Shown: one piece after another, positions 9,703 through 19,504 of the stretch
Numbering within the stretch: the first letter of the stretch is position 1
Layout of the letters: the number at the start of each line of letters is the position of its first letter
Assembly (NCBI RefSeq): GCF_019343105.1
Contig: NZ_CP073764.1
Location: forward strand, 1,488,001-1,552,000
Direction of reading: 5' to 3'
Length of the DNA: 64,000 bases
From: Methylovirgula sp. HY1
Lineage (GTDB): Bacteria; Pseudomonadota; Alphaproteobacteria; Rhizobiales; Beijerinckiaceae
Notes under the pieces: generated by a model
What the model was told of the DNA's origin: nothing
Seen by the model: the letters and a program-made list of their open reading frames with translations, nothing else
The model's database searches: none
Position numbers and translations under genes: made by a program

Positions 9703-9863
9703 TTACGATCCCTGGGAATGTGCGCGTCTGGCTCGCGACGGGGCATACAGATATGCGACGTGGCTTCTGGAGCCTTGCGCTGCTTGTGCAGGAGAGCCTG
9801 AAGCGTGATCCCCGTATATGTGTCGGGCGTGGATATGTGGCGGCGCGGTCCAGGAGCCGCTGA
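9699..9863 (+). pseudogene. tnpB: Truncated IS66 TnpB
   Basis: The first 33 or so residues (MITIPGNVRVWLATGHTDMR, then RGFWSLALLVQESLKRDP) match the start of IS66 TnpB. The frame then runs into unrelated sequence and stops at 9861. The rest of the gene and all of tnpC are missing. The break probably coincides with loss of the 5' end of the hypothetical gene that follows. Confidence 0.75.
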
Positions 9864-10013
9864 TTCCGCAACGTTCTCGGATTTCGCCGACACATAATAT
9901 CTCCCTCTTCCTTCCGGCTCAGGATTTCCCTGACGCGCCGGCGGGAGAGCGGTTCATGTTGGATTTCTATTTCACGTATCCCAAAGCATGACTACGTAAA
10001 GCTCGCGCTTCCA

Positions 10014-10463
10014 ATGAAGCTGGGGGAATATAGGGTTGCGCTACCTTGGTATCCGTGGCTCGATCCAATTGCCCCTTTCGTGAATTGGGTGCCGACTAAA
10101 CGCGGAACGAAACAGAATCTCGAGTGGTACGACGCTTATAATGCTATCAAGCACGATCGAGAAAACAACTTTGCCGATGCCAAGCTGATATACGCCTTGC
10201 AATCAGTCGTCGGATGTTTCGTAATGCTTTGCGCACAGTATGGCTGGGACTTTGCAAAGAAGGGCCCTGCAGCGGAGGATGCCTTCTTCCGCCTCATCCA
10301 AGCACCGCAATGGGATCCCTCCGAAATCTACGTTCCGCCATCTGAGGCAGCACCTAGGGAGCGGCCTTACCCTTTCTGTGCGTATTCCGACGAAGCCGGC
10401 CAGGCATTCCAATATGAAGCCGGCCACCATACCGATTTGAAGCCGGCCGGGGTTCCGATTTGA
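10014..10463 (+). CDS. Unknown protein with IS21-altered C-terminus
   Basis: I do not recognise the family with certainty. The protein has WYPWLDPIAPFVNW and a conserved-looking WYDAYNAIKHDRENNF segment, which recalls HEPN-like helical proteins. The frame stays open upstream to 9864 without a good start, so the true N-terminus may have been lost to the IS66 remnant. The IS21 insertion at 10379 is exactly at its 3' end: without the insertion the frame would read PYPF and stop (TTC TGA, completed by the sequence now at 15693), giving 121 residues from this start. The present 149-residue version carries 28 residues encoded by the IS end. Confidence 0.45.
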   Translation: MKLGEYRVALPWYPWLDPIAPFVNWVPTKRGTKQNLEWYDAYNAIKHDRENNFADAKLIYALQSVVGCFVMLCAQYGWDFAKKGPAAEDAFFRLIQAPQWDPSEIYVPPSEAAPRERPYPFCAYSDEAGQAFQYEAGHHTDLKPAGVPI

Positions 10464-10470
10464 TGTCGGC
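10379..10470. repeat. IS21 left multiple terminal repeats
   Basis: Four adjacent imperfect copies of an ATTCCGATTTGAAGCCGGCC-like unit are read in the same direction at about 22-23 bp spacing. In IS21 elements such arrays are the transposase (IstA) binding sites at each end. Confidence 0.85.
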
Positions 10471-10666
10471 CACCTTGGACGTGTCTCACGCAGGTCGAAT
10501 GGGATGATCTCTGTGTTGGCTTATTGGGTCAAGCGTCGTTTACCGAGCATGGTTGATCGAAGCAGCAAAGGCCGGGACGCGAGCCATGGCGGGGCGAAGC
10601 TGGTGAGGGTTGCGCAGCCCCGCCATGGCGGATAGCTGACCTGTCTCTCGTGCTTGGGATGCGTTC

Positions 10667-11407
10667 TCATGCGGGCTCCGGGGTGCGCCGCTTTCGTAAG
10701 CTCTCGCCGCTGATTTCAACCCGATAGGCGTTGTGGACGAGACGGTCGAGGATGGCGTCGGCAATCGTTGGACTGCCGATCATGTCGTGCCAGCGATCGA
10801 CGGGCACCTGACTGGTCATGAGGATCGAGCCGGCATCGATCCGATCCTCGACGATTTCGAGGAGATCGCGCGCCTGTTCGGCGGGGAGCACTTCCGGACC
10901 CCAGTCATCAAGAATGAGGAGTTTGGTTTTGGCGAGGGCGCTCATGAGCTTGGGATAGCGGCCGTCGCCGCGGCCGAGCGCGAGCGCAGCGAACAGCCGT
11001 GGCACACGGTGGTAGAGGACGGAGAGATCATCCCGGCAGGCTTTGTGGCCCAGGGCGCAGGCGAGCCAGCTCTTGCCGACTCCGCAGGGGCCGGTGAGGA
11101 TGAGATTGCGCTTATCACGGATCCAATCGCAGCTCGCGAGCTTGAGGAACAAGGCTCGGTCGAGGCCCCGCGCGGCCCGATAATCGATGTCCTCGACGCT
11201 TGCGGTCTGCCGCAGCCGCGCCGCTCGCGAACGCATCTCGAAGCGCTTCTGTCGCCTGAGCGTGGCCTCATGTTCGAGAAGAAGGCCGAGCCATTCAGGA
11301 TGGTCGAGACTGCGCGCCTCCGGATTGCCGGCGAGATCCTTGAAGCCCTTAGCCATGCCGTGGAGGCCGAGGGCATGCAATTGGTCGAGTGTCGGATGTG
11401 TGAGCAT
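10667..11407 (-). CDS. istB: IS21 helper ATPase IstB
   Basis: A 246-residue AAA+ ATPase that loads the IstA transposase onto target DNA. It has Walker A GPCGVGKS, a Walker B LLILDDWG stretch and the C-terminal IstB pattern (MTSQVPVDRWHDMIG, then ADAILDRLVHNAYRVEI). It lies 11 bases downstream of istA, the usual tandem order. It appears intact. Confidence 0.92.
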   Translation of the reverse strand: MLTHPTLDQLHALGLHGMAKGFKDLAGNPEARSLDHPEWLGLLLEHEATLRRQKRFEMRSRAARLRQTASVEDIDYRAARGLDRALFLKLASCDWIRDKRNLILTGPCGVGKSWLACALGHKACRDDLSVLYHRVPRLFAALALGRGDGRYPKLMSALAKTKLLILDDWGPEVLPAEQARDLLEIVEDRIDAGSILMTSQVPVDRWHDMIGSPTIADAILDRLVHNAYRVEISGESLRKRRTPEPA

Positions 11408-11418
11408 GGGGTTTTCCT

Positions 11419-12031
11419 TCAGTTGAAGTAACGGGGACCGCGGATATTGGCGTGATCGAAGAGGCTCATGCCGGTGCTGTCGTCGGCGCGCTGTGTTCGG
11501 GTTGCAGTTTTGTCGAGATTGTTGGCGAGGATAGAAGCGACGCTACGATAAGTGAGGGCGCCGATTTCGACGGCCCGCACCGAGACACCTTCCGCACGTG
11601 CCGCATCGACCCCGCGGTAGAGCCGCAGAATGCCGAGACAGGTCCGAAAGCCCTGTTCGGGATGCGGCCGGTCGGCGAGCACGGCGATGACGAGCCCTTC
11701 AGTGTTCGGGCCGATCGTCTTTGCCCAGCGCTGGAACCGTTCCGCCGACCATTCGGCATAATGCCGATGCGCGCTCGGCATATGGTCGGCGTCTGTACCG
11801 TGCCTGCGGCCGCCATAGCGGCGCTGGTGCGCGGCGACACGTTTGCCGCGGTAGAAGATCTCGATCGTGCGCTCGCCAATGCGCAGATCGACTTCCACGC
11901 GGATCAAGGCATGCGGCACGGAGTAAAAGAAGCCGTCCACCTCGACGTGATAGTCGAGGCCGACCCGGGCGAGCCGCCACTCGGCATACTCCCATTCCGT
12001 CTCCGGCAAGGGCTTGAGAGCCAGCTTGTCG
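11419..12031 (-). pseudogene. istA: IstA C-terminal part, separated by IS66
   Basis: This is the C-terminal half of the IS21 transposase: PLPETEWEYAEWRLARVGLD, YHVEVDGFFYSVPHALI, then the HRRYGG and AERFQRWA segments and the LFDHANIRGP end typical of IstA. The frame enters from the IS66 element without a native start. Joining it to 14545-15496 through one GCTTGTCG copy restores a continuous SIDKLALKPLPE junction. Confidence 0.9.
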
Positions 12032-12051
12032 GTAAGCGCTTTATCGAAGCC

Positions 12052-13635
12052 CTATTGGTTTCGGCTTGACATTCTTTGGAAGCGCCATGGCATGAGTTCG
12101 TCGATTTGGCTTTGGGGATGGCCGTTGATGATGGCGACCAGGGTCTTTTCGAGATAGGCGACAGGGTCAACGTCGTTGAGTTTGCAGGTGCCGACGATGG
12201 AGGCCAGAAGAGCCCAATTTTCGGCGCCGATTTCGTGGCCCGCAAAGAGCGCATTTTTGCGCGTTAGCGCTATTGGCCTGATCGAGTTCTCAACAGGGTT
12301 CGTATCCAGCTCGAGACGGCCATCTTCAAGGAAGCGCGTCAGGCCTTCCCAGTGATTGAGCGCATAGCGGATGTCTTCCGCCAGCACGGAACCTGAAGAG
12401 ATCATCGACAATTGTTTTTCGAGCCATGGCTTTAACGCCTCGATAATTGGTGCTGACTGTCGCCGCCGCATCGTGAGCCGGGCCTCCGGCGCATGGCCAC
12501 GCACTGTCGCTTCGATGGCGTAGAGCGCGGCGATCTGACGAACAGCGGTTTCCGCAATCGGGGATTTCGTGTTGCGCATCTGTTTGACAAAACGGCGGCG
12601 CAGGTGGCTCCAGCAATGCACAAGGCTCCATGGTCCTTCCGGCCGTTCCAGCCGGGTGAGGCGATCGTAGCCGTCATAGCCATCGCATTGCAGGAACCGG
12701 CCCCGAAAGCCGCTCAGGAACTCTTCGGCGAAACGGCCGCTGCGCCCGGCTGCATATTTGAACACGACAATAGGCGGACCAATGCCGCTATGGCCTCGGT
12801 CATCGCAAGCAATCGCCCAGAAGTAACCTTTCCTGGTCTGCTTGCGTCCGGGATCGAGGACCGGTGCCGTTGTTTCGTCCATGAAGAGCCGAGCGGCCTG
12901 GGCAAGATGCCTGTGCATGCAATCGCCTACCGGGCGAAGATGGAAGCAGGCACGGCCGACCCAGTTGCCGAGGCTCGCCCGATCAAGCACGATGCCTTCC
13001 CGGGCATAGATTTTGGCCTGGCGATAAAACGGCAGATGATCACCGAACTTGGCGACGATGATCTGAGCGATCAGGGCCTCGGTCGGCAAGCCGCTTGGCA
13101 CGATATGCTCTGGCGCGTGCGCCTGAACGACGGCGCCGGCGCAGTGACGGCAAACATATTTAGGACGGCGGGTGACGAGCACACGCAATTGCGCGGGTAT
13201 CCTGTCGAGCCTCTCCGAGACGTCCTCGCCGATCCTTGCCATCTCGCCGCAGCCGCACGGACATTGTGTACTCTCAGGCTCTATGATCCGTTCCACCCGC
13301 GGCAGATGAAACGGCAGGCACCCACGATTGCCATTTCGGGTGCCGGGCTCTTTGGGTACCGGCCTGATGAGCGCTTGAGCCCTTTCATGCGCGGCATCGA
13401 GAATCCCTTGGGCGATTTCGACATCTTCAAGCGGAAGATTATATTGTTCGGGGCTCAGCTTTTCCGATGTCGCGCCGAATTTCTCGCGCCGTAAATTGCT
13501 GAGGATACTTTCCAGCCGCCGGCGTGCTTCTTCCGACTGAGCCAAGGCCGCCTGATGCTCCGCAAGACTTGCTTGCGTCTGCGCCAGAAGCTCCTTCAAG
13601 GCCGTGTTTTCTACGCTGAGCGACGCAATGTCCAT
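12052..13635 (-). CDS. tnpC: IS66 transposase TnpC
   Basis: The 527-residue DDE transposase of IS66. It starts with a coiled coil (about 1-55), followed by the HTH/zinc region (CPCGCGEM, then YVCRHCAGAVV) and the catalytic domain with DETTAPVL, QCDGYDGYDRL and the late glutamate in NPVENSIRPIALTRKNALFA. It ends with the helical C-terminal domain common to the family (ASIVGTCKLNDVDPVAYLEK). No frame break is seen. Confidence 0.95.
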   Translation of the reverse strand: MDIASLSVENTALKELLAQTQASLAEHQAALAQSEEARRRLESILSNLRREKFGATSEKLSPEQYNLPLEDVEIAQGILDAAHERAQALIRPVPKEPGTRNGNRGCLPFHLPRVERIIEPESTQCPCGCGEMARIGEDVSERLDRIPAQLRVLVTRRPKYVCRHCAGAVVQAHAPEHIVPSGLPTEALIAQIIVAKFGDHLPFYRQAKIYAREGIVLDRASLGNWVGRACFHLRPVGDCMHRHLAQAARLFMDETTAPVLDPGRKQTRKGYFWAIACDDRGHSGIGPPIVVFKYAAGRSGRFAEEFLSGFRGRFLQCDGYDGYDRLTRLERPEGPWSLVHCWSHLRRRFVKQMRNTKSPIAETAVRQIAALYAIEATVRGHAPEARLTMRRRQSAPIIEALKPWLEKQLSMISSGSVLAEDIRYALNHWEGLTRFLEDGRLELDTNPVENSIRPIALTRKNALFAGHEIGAENWALLASIVGTCKLNDVDPVAYLEKTLVAIINGHPQSQIDELMPWRFQRMSSRNQ

Positions 13636-13703
13636 GCGTCATTCTACGCCAAACGGCGGCAGGAACCATGACGAAAAAACTGACCCGAGTCACTGCGCCG
13701 CAG

Positions 13704-14057
13704 TCATCCCGCAAGCTGTGGAGGACGCTGTCGTTCGGCCCGGATCAACATCCAGTCGAGGCCTGAAAAGAGCGCCGAAAATTGAACCGCCGACATCACC
13801 ATCACGCCGTTGCGAACCTGCGGCCATACGAACTTGCAACCCTCAAGCCGCTTGTGGATCAGAACCAGACCGGTTTGATCCCAGACGAGGATCTTGATTC
13901 TGTCAGCCCGCTTCGCGCGAAAGACGAAGGCAGCCCCGCTAAAAGGATCAAGTCCGAATATCGGCTCCACAAGCGCCGCGAGACCGTCGTGGCCGCATCG
14001 GAAGTCAACCGGCCGCGTCGCCACATAAATACGAAGATGCTCCCCAGCCGCAATCAT
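13704..14057 (-). CDS. tnpB: IS66 TnpB
   Basis: A 117-residue IS66 Orf2-like protein with the signature RIYVATRPVDFRCGHDGLAA, then DPFSGAAFVFRAKRADRIKI, and VWDQTGLVLIHKRLE. It is required for transposition, though its biochemical role is not settled. Its start overlaps the tnpA stop by 4 bases (translational coupling). Confidence 0.93.
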   Translation of the reverse strand: MIAAGEHLRIYVATRPVDFRCGHDGLAALVEPIFGLDPFSGAAFVFRAKRADRIKILVWDQTGLVLIHKRLEGCKFVWPQVRNGVMVMSAVQFSALFSGLDWMLIRAERQRPPQLAG

Positions 14058-14482
14058 CGCACCATCCGCGCCGCACGGATCACCTGTGCCAAATGGTCTT
14101 CGTCAGCATGCCGACCCGCGCGGATAATGACATCCCCGACAACGATTTCGATAAAGGCGTGCGCGGCTGGTCTCTGTGGAGGCTCTTCGACAATCACTGC
14201 TGCAAAATGAGGAGTGCCTTCAGCGACCAGGCGTCCGTCTCTCAGCCGCTTGCGCCAGTCGTAAATCTGCCACCGCGTAATCGCGTAACGACGCGCCATC
14301 TCGGCAATACTGGCTCCCGCCCTCAAGCTCTCCGCTGCAATCTGGGCCTTTTCGGCATTCGTCCGCTGTCGTCGCCCAGTTGGACCCTCAATCACATCAA
14401 GCCGACCAGCGTACCCCGATTTGGAGACGTCCAATTGGACGTCCATTTTGATGTCTCCTGACAATGCCCGCACCTCCTGCAA
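14054..14482 (-). CDS. tnpA: IS66 TnpA
   Basis: A 142-residue first gene of the IS66 operon. An HTH region at about 37-75 reads RRQRTNAEKAQIAAESLRAG, then EMARRYAITRWQIYDWRKRL. The tail has the VEIVVGDVIIRAG-type strand segment. It lies 62 bases inside the right terminal repeat, where the IS66 promoter is expected. Confidence 0.92.
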   Translation of the reverse strand: MQEVRALSGDIKMDVQLDVSKSGYAGRLDVIEGPTGRRQRTNAEKAQIAAESLRAGASIAEMARRYAITRWQIYDWRKRLRDGRLVAEGTPHFAAVIVEEPPQRPAAHAFIEIVVGDVIIRAGRHADEDHLAQVIRAARMVR

Positions 14483-14544
14483 ACGCAGGCTGTTCTCGCA
14501 TGCTCAAATCAATCAAAATACAAGGGTGTCGGTTGAGCGCTTAC

Positions 14545-15496
14545 GCTTGTCGATGCTTTCAAACAGATCGCGCCGGCTCATGCCGAGACGCCGCATGATC
14601 CGCGTGTTCATCCGTTCCAGAACGAGGCCGATCGCCTCGTTGCATTCGGCGAGCGAGAAGAAGGTTTGATGGCGCAATCGGCCGAGAACGTATGTTTGCG
14701 CAAAGCGCACGCCGGCTTCGACCTTCGCCTTGTCGCGCGGCTTTCTCGGCCGGGCAGGAAAAACGCCGACCCCGTAATGGTCGGCCATGGCGCCATAGCT
14801 GCGGTTGATCTCGGGGGCGTAGAAGGAGGCCTTGTGGACACCGCTCTTCAGATTGTCGGGTACGAGCAGCCGCGGCACGCCTCCGAGAAAGCGGAACATG
14901 CGGATATGCGCGCCGATCCAATCCGGCAGGCTCTGGGTGAAGGTCGCCTCGGCATAGGTGTAGTTCGAGGCACCAAGCACGCCGACAAAGATCTCGGCTG
15001 CGCGAATCTCGCCGGTTGCGGGATCGACGATCGTGATCTTCTTGCCCGAATAATCGACGAAGAGCTTGTCGCCTGCCTCATGATGCTGCCGCATCACCGG
15101 CGACAGGCGCTTTTCGAACTCGCGGAAGAGGTCGCAAAACCGGCTGTAGCCGTAGCCCGCGGGATGAGCCTCGCGGTACTCTTCCCAGAGTACCGTAAGA
15201 TTGACGCCAGGCCGCTTCATCTCGCCCGCCAGGACGCCCCAATCGGGTTCCGGCAGCCGCCGAACACTCGGGATGTAGCCGGCTTTCGAAAACAGCCTCT
15301 GTTCGAGGATATCGTCGGTCAGATCGGCGGCAAGCGGCCAGCTGAGCCCCGCCTCCTTCGCCCGCTTGAGATTGTCTTGGATCGTGCTGCGTGCCGCTCC
15401 AAGCCGGCGCCCGATCTCTCGCGCGCTTACGCCGTCATGATGGAGCCGCAGCATCTGCCGCAATTGTCGCATGGTCAGCTCTCGTTTCGCCGGCAT
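14545..15496 (-). pseudogene. istA: IstA N-terminal part, interrupted by IS66
   Basis: The N-terminal two thirds of the IS21 transposase: HTH (TMRQLRQMLRLHHDG, then GRRLGAARSTIQDNLKRA), the DDE core beginning FVDYSGKKITIVDP, a GVLGASNYTYAEAT segment, and PRKPRDKAKVEAGV with the third catalytic residue. At SIDK it runs into IS66 sequence and stops at 14513 after 11 foreign residues. All catalytic residues precede the break, but the C-terminal domain is cut off. Confidence 0.9.
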
Positions 15497-15565
15497 TCGC
15501 CCCCTCCGTGTCCAAATCGAAGGGTCGAATGCTCAGGGTGCTGACCTGCGTGAGAGCTGCCGGTA

Positions 15566-15685
15566 AGTGGCCGGCTTCAAATCGGAATGGTGGCCGGCTT
15601 CGTGTCGGAACGCCGGCCGGCATCAAATTAGAACAGTGGCCGGCTTCGCCTCGGAATACCCGGCCGGATTAAATCGGAATCCGCA
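15566..15685. repeat. IS21 right multiple terminal repeats
   Basis: Five imperfect copies of the same GCCGGCTTCAAATCGGAAT-type unit lie in inverted orientation to the left end at about 22-24 bp spacing, ending in CCGCA at 15685. They are presumed IstA binding sites. Confidence 0.85.
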
Positions 15686-15919
15686 CTTTCTGACCTCCTG
15701 AGGGGATACCACAACATATATAGCGCGCTTCCGCGCCCCTAGGCTGACGTCGCATGCTCGTTGGAAGGCTCATCGGGTGTCCGCTTTAGAGAAGCAGCGA
15801 AACTCGACTGAGCGACAGCTTCGGGCGCCTAGCAGCCGTTCGACCGCGACAGGTGTCAGAGGTGAACTGGACGTTCACAGAGCCGCCTCATTCAGCTTAT
15901 TTTATGAGTACGCGTCTTA

Positions 15920-16758
15920 GACCGCGTTGACATTTAGGATTCCGGCTTGCGGGGAAATCTGATTCAAGCTCCTTTTCGGGGAGCGTCGGATGTCGTCGGT
16001 TCGGTTGATGTTGAAAGACCACCAGTGGGAGCGGATGCAGCCGCATCTGCCTGGCAAGCGGAGTGATCCCGGCAGGACCGGCGCGAACAATCGGTTGTTT
16101 GTGGAGGCGATCCTGTGGCTCGCCAGAACGGGCGTCCCCTGGCGCGATCTGCCGGATTGCTTTGGCAATTGGAACAGTGTGTTCATCCGCTTTTCCCGCT
16201 GGTCCAAAGACGGCGTGTGGGATCGGCTATTTACGGCAATGGCCGATGATCCGGACTTCGAATACATCATGATCGACTCCACCATCGTCCGGGCGCACCA
16301 GCATGCGGCGGGCAAAAAAGGGGGCCTGAAGCTCGCGCGATCGGCCGTTCGCGGGGTGGCTTGACCACAAAAATCCATGCCGTCGTCGACGCGCTGGGTA
16401 ACCCGTTGCGGTTTATTCTCACGCCTGGGCAGGCCAGCGATATCACCCAGGCCGAAGCTCTGATCGAAGGTCTGCCTGCCGAGCATGTCCTTGGCGACAA
16501 GGGCTACGATGCAAAATCGCTGCGTGATGCCATCACCGAACAAGGCGCCGTCGCGGTGATCCCGCCCAGAACAACATCGCCCCAGGTCCATTGTGACTTC
16601 GCGCTCTATTGCGAGCGCAATCTGGTCGAGCGCTTCTTCCTGAAACTCAAGCATTTCAGGCGCATCGCGACACGCTACGAACAAACGCCGCGAGCATTCC
16701 TCTCCATGCTATCCATCGTCGGCGCATTCATCTGGACACGCTGAATGTCAACGCGCTC
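15920..16758 (+). mobile_element. IS5-family element, IS427 group
   Basis: An 839-bp element bounded by inverted ends GACCGCGTTGACATT and (minus) GAGCGCGTTGACATT. A TA dinucleotide lies on each side, fitting the short TA duplication of this group. It holds one two-frame transposase gene. About 230 bases to its left (15693-15919) hold no recognisable gene. Confidence 0.88.
15990..16744 (+). CDS. IS427-type transposase made by -1 frameshift
   Basis: Two overlapping frames encode one DDE transposase. The first (15990-16364) has the HTH start and the first catalytic aspartate in MIDSTIVRAHQHA. It reaches an A6G5 run at about 16315-16325, where a -1 slip would give GPEARAIGRSRGGLTTKIH and continue in the second frame (to 16744). 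The second frame carries the aspartate in LGDKGYDAKSL and the glutamate in ERNLVERFFLKLK. Programmed -1 frameshifting at such runs is known for this group. Both halves are intact, so it may be functional. Confidence 0.88.
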
Positions 16759-17120
16759 TAGTCCGGGTGCGCAGAATAAGGGCCAGCAGGCACTTTATCG
16801 AAAAGGTCATTCCAACAAACATTCTCTCGGAGGTTTCAGCTTTTAGATTTGTGGCTCGCGTCCATCGTTCGACTGAACTCAGCTTGCGCCGGTATTCGAC
16901 AGTTTCTGCGTTAATGAAATGACACGACGGAGCAAAAGGCTGTCAAATAGGTCGGTCGCGCTGCAATTACTTAATGTAGAGAGCGATTTCGTCACAAGGT
17001 TCATGGTGTTGATTTCCACTGAGAGTTGACCCGGCAAAGAGGGATATTTCCACCGAGAATTGACCCATGTTTGAACCCTCCCTGCTTGTTTTTGGCGGGG
17101 GCAATGGAGTGATCGACATG

Positions 17121-18647
17121 GCGTTATTGAGCGTGATTAGACGCTGGCATTTTCGAGAGCATCTATCGATCCGAGAAATTTCGCGTCGGACCGGCCTGTC
17201 GCGGAACACCGTCCGCAAATATCTGCGTTCGGGCGACGTGGAACCGAAGTTCAAGGTCCCGGAGCGGCCGAGCAAGCTTGACGCCTTCGCCGACCGATTG
17301 TCGGCCTGGCTGAAAACGGAGGCCAACAAGCCGCGCAAGCAGAAGCGCACACTCAAGCAGTTGCATGCCGATCTGACCGGCCTCGGCTATGACGGCTCTT
17401 ACAATCGAGTTGCGGCCTTCGCGCGGGATTGGAAAGCTGCGCGACAGAGGGAACTGCAAACGTCGGGTCGCGGGACCTTCGTGCCGCTGTCATTTGAACC
17501 GGGCGAAGCATTCCAGTTCGATTGGTCCGAGGACTGGGCGATCATCGGCAATGAGCGCACCAAGTTGCAGGTGGCTCATACGAAGCTGAGCTACAGCCGG
17601 GCTTTCGTCGTGCGCGCCTATCTCCTGCAGACGCATGAGATGCTGTTCGACGCGCACAATCACGCCTTCCGGGCCTTTGGCGGGGTGCCCCGGCGCGGCA
17701 TCTACGACAACATGAAGACTGCCATCGACAAGGTCGGACGTGGGAAGGAGCGCGATGTCAACGCGCGCTTCCTGGCAATGGCCAGCCACTATCTGTTTGA
17801 ACCCGAGTTCTGCAATCCGGCATCCGGCTGGGAGAAGGGACAGGTTGAGAAGAACGTCCAGGATGCACGTCATAGACTCTGGCAGCCCATCCCACGCTTT
17901 GCCTCGCTCGATGCCCTGAACGAATGGCTGGAGAACCGCTGCAAGGAGCTCTGGCGGCAGACGTCGCACGGGCGATTGCATGGAACGATCGCTGACATCT
18001 GGGCCGAGGAGGCCCCGGCTCTCATGGCGGTGTCACGCCCTTTCGATGGCTTCGTCGAATACACCAAACGGGTCTCACCGACCTGCCTCATCCATCTGGA
18101 GCGCAACCGCTACAGCGTTCCGGCCTCCCTCGCCAACCGCCCGGTGAGCCTACGTGTTTACCCGGAGAAGATCGTTGTCGCCGCCGAAGGCCAGCTGATC
18201 TGCGAGCATCGCCGCATCATCGACCGTTCTCATGATGGGCCGGGCCAGACGGTCTATGACTGGCGGCATTATCTGGCTGTCGTTCAGCGCAAGCCTGGCG
18301 CGCTTCGCAATGGCGCTCCTTTTGTCGAGCTGCCGGATGCCTTCAGAATGTTACAACAGCAGCTTCTCAGGAAGCCGGGTGGCGATCGCGAGATGGTCGA
18401 CATCCTGGCGCTTGTCCTCCAGCACGACGAGCAGGCTGTGCTCTCGGCCGTCGAGCTGGCCCTGGAGGCAGGCGTTCCGACGAAGACGCATGTGCTGAAT
18501 CTGCTTCATAGGCTGATCGACGGCAAACCCGTCGTCCCACCAACCGTCGATGCGCCTCAGGCTTTGACGCTCACCAAGGAGCCGAAGGCCAATGTCGAAC
18601 GCTACGACGCCTTGAGAGAAACAGCGGAGACGCGCCATGCATCATAA
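17121..18647 (+). CDS. istA: IS21 transposase IstA
   Basis: A 508-residue transposase. HTH at about 12-50 ([20 protein letters not shown]), DDE core with [12 protein letters not shown], the [16 protein letters not shown] segment and the late glutamate in [15 protein letters not shown]. The C-terminal domain includes [19 protein letters not shown]. The ATG at 17121 follows GGAG at a suitable distance; an in-frame ATG at 17067 lies within the terminal repeats and is less likely. The stop overlaps the istB start by 11 bases. Confidence 0.93.
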   Translation, partial: ALLSVIRRWHFREHLSIREISRRTGLSRNTVRKYLRSGDVEPKFKVPERPSKLDAFADRLSAWLKTEANKPRKQKRTLKQLHADLTGLGYDGSYNRVAAFARDWKAARQRELQTSGRGTFVPLSFEPGEAFQFDWSEDWAIIGNERTKLQVAHTKLSYSRAFVVRAYLLQTHEMLFDAHNHAFRAFGGVPRRGIYDNMKTAIDKVGRGKERDVNARFLAMASHYLFEPEFCNPASGWEKGQVEKNVQDARHRLWQPIPRFASLDALNEWLENRCKELWRQTSHGRLHGTIADIWAEEAPALMAVSRPFDGFVEYTKRVSPTCLIHLERNRYSVPASLANRPVSLRVYPEKIVVAAEGQLICEHRRIIDRSHDGPGQTVYDWRHYLAVVQRKPGALRNGAPFVELPDAFRMLQQQLLRKPGGDREMVDILALVLQHDEQAVLSAVELALEAGVPTKTHVLNLLHRLIDGKPVVPPTVDAPQALTLTKEPKANVERYDALRETAETRHAS

Positions 18648-19449
18648 TCCTGCAAGCGGTGCCATCGTCATCATGCTCAGAAGCCTCAAGATGCACGGCA
18701 TGGCCCACGCCGTCAGCGAGTTGACCGAACAGGGGGCGCCCGCCTTCGAAGCCGCTATCCCGATCCTGTCCCAGCTCGTGAAGGCAGAAACGGCTGAGCG
18801 GGAGGTCAGATCGGTGGCCTATCAGCTCAAGGCGGCACGGCTCCCCGCCTATCGCGACCTGAATGGCTTCGACTTCTCAAGCAGCGAGATCAACGAAGCG
18901 CTCGTGCGCCAGCTCCATCGCTGCGAGTTCATCGACGCGGCCAACAACATCGTTCTAGTGGGCGGCCCCGGCACAGGAAAAACCCATGTCGCGACCGCCA
19001 TCGGCGTGCAGGCCATCGAGCACCACCATAAACGCGTCCGCTTCTTCTCGACCGTCGAACTGGTCAATGCGCTCGATCAAGAAAAGGCGCAAGGCAGATC
19101 CGGGCAGATCGCCAATCGCCTCGTCCACTCAGATCTCGTCGTCCTGGACGAACTGGGCTACCTGCCGTTCAGCGCATCCGGTGGCGCGCTGCTCTTCCAT
19201 CTCTTGAGCAAGCTCCATGAGCGCACCAGCGTGATCATCACCACCAATCTCAGCTTCAGCGAATGGGCGAGCGTCTTCGGCGATCCTAAGATGACGACCG
19301 CATTGCTCGACCGTCTGACCCACCACTGCCACATCCTGGAGACAGGAAACGACAGCTTCCGATTCAAAAACAGCTCGGCACACGCGGCCAAAGCAAAGAA
19401 GGAGAAAAATAGGAACTTGACCATCGCACGAGACCCGAAAGATACATAA
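18637..19449 (+). CDS. istB: IS21 helper ATPase IstB
   Basis: A 270-residue AAA+ ATPase: Walker [10 protein letters not shown], Walker [13 protein letters not shown], sensor [18 protein letters not shown], then [18 protein letters not shown]. It belongs to a subgroup different from the IstB at 10667. It overlaps istA and ends 55 bases before the IS end. Confidence 0.94.
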   Translation: MHHNPASGAIVIMLRSLKMHGMAHAVSELTEQGAPAFEAAIPILSQLVKAETAEREVRSVAYQLKAARLPAYRDLNGFDFSSSEINEALVRQLHRCEFIDAANNIVLVGGPGTGKTHVATAIGVQAIEHHHKRVRFFSTVELVNALDQEKAQGRSGQIANRLVHSDLVVLDELGYLPFSASGGALLFHLLSKLHERTSVIITTNLSFSEWASVFGDPKMTTALLDRLTHHCHILETGNDSFRFKNSSAHAAKAKKEKNRNLTIARDPKDT

Positions 19450-19504
19450 CAGGCGGGTCAGTTCTCAGTGGAAACGCCGGGTCAACTCTCAGTGGAAATC
19501 AACA

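Larger units (their letters stand above)
12032..14544 (-). mobile_element. Complete IS66-family element inside istA
   Basis: The termini are inverted repeats beginning GTAAGCGCT. The element is 2513 bp, contains tnpA, tnpB and tnpC, and is flanked by a perfect 8-bp direct repeat GCTTGTCG (12024-12031 and 14545-14552), the duplication length characteristic of IS66. All three genes are open, so the element could be active. It is nested in the older IS21. Confidence 0.95.
10379..15685 (-). mobile_element. IS21-family element disrupted by IS66
   Basis: The ends TGCGTATTCCGA (left) and TGCGGATTCCGA (right, minus strand) are inverted, and both are followed by several copies of a roughly 22-bp ATTCCGATTTGAAGCCGGCC-type repeat. 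A 7-bp target duplication CTTTCTG flanks the element at 10372-10378 and 15686-15692. It encodes istB and istA on the minus strand. Removing the internal IS66 and one 8-bp duplication leaves a 2786-bp element of ordinary IS21 size. Confidence 0.9.
17007..19504 (+). mobile_element. Second IS21-family element
   Basis: A 2498-bp element with ends TGTTGATTTCCACTGAGAG in inverted orientation, each followed by a second TTTCCAC[TC]GAGA-type repeat (17045-17070 and 19450-19480). It encodes istA and istB, both intact. Unlike the element at 10379, its flanks (CATGG left, GTCGC right) share no duplication, so one side was probably changed by deletion or recombination. The right side cuts directly into a helicase gene. 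Confidence 0.9.

Noticed and set aside
10014..10463. Assignment of the unknown protein as a HEPN toxin
   Set aside because: The KHDRENNF stretch is suggestive, but the R-x4-6-H catalytic motif is not convincingly present.
12493..13494. 333-residue open frame antisense to tnpC
   Set aside because: A shadow of the IS66 transposase with no domain or ribosome site.
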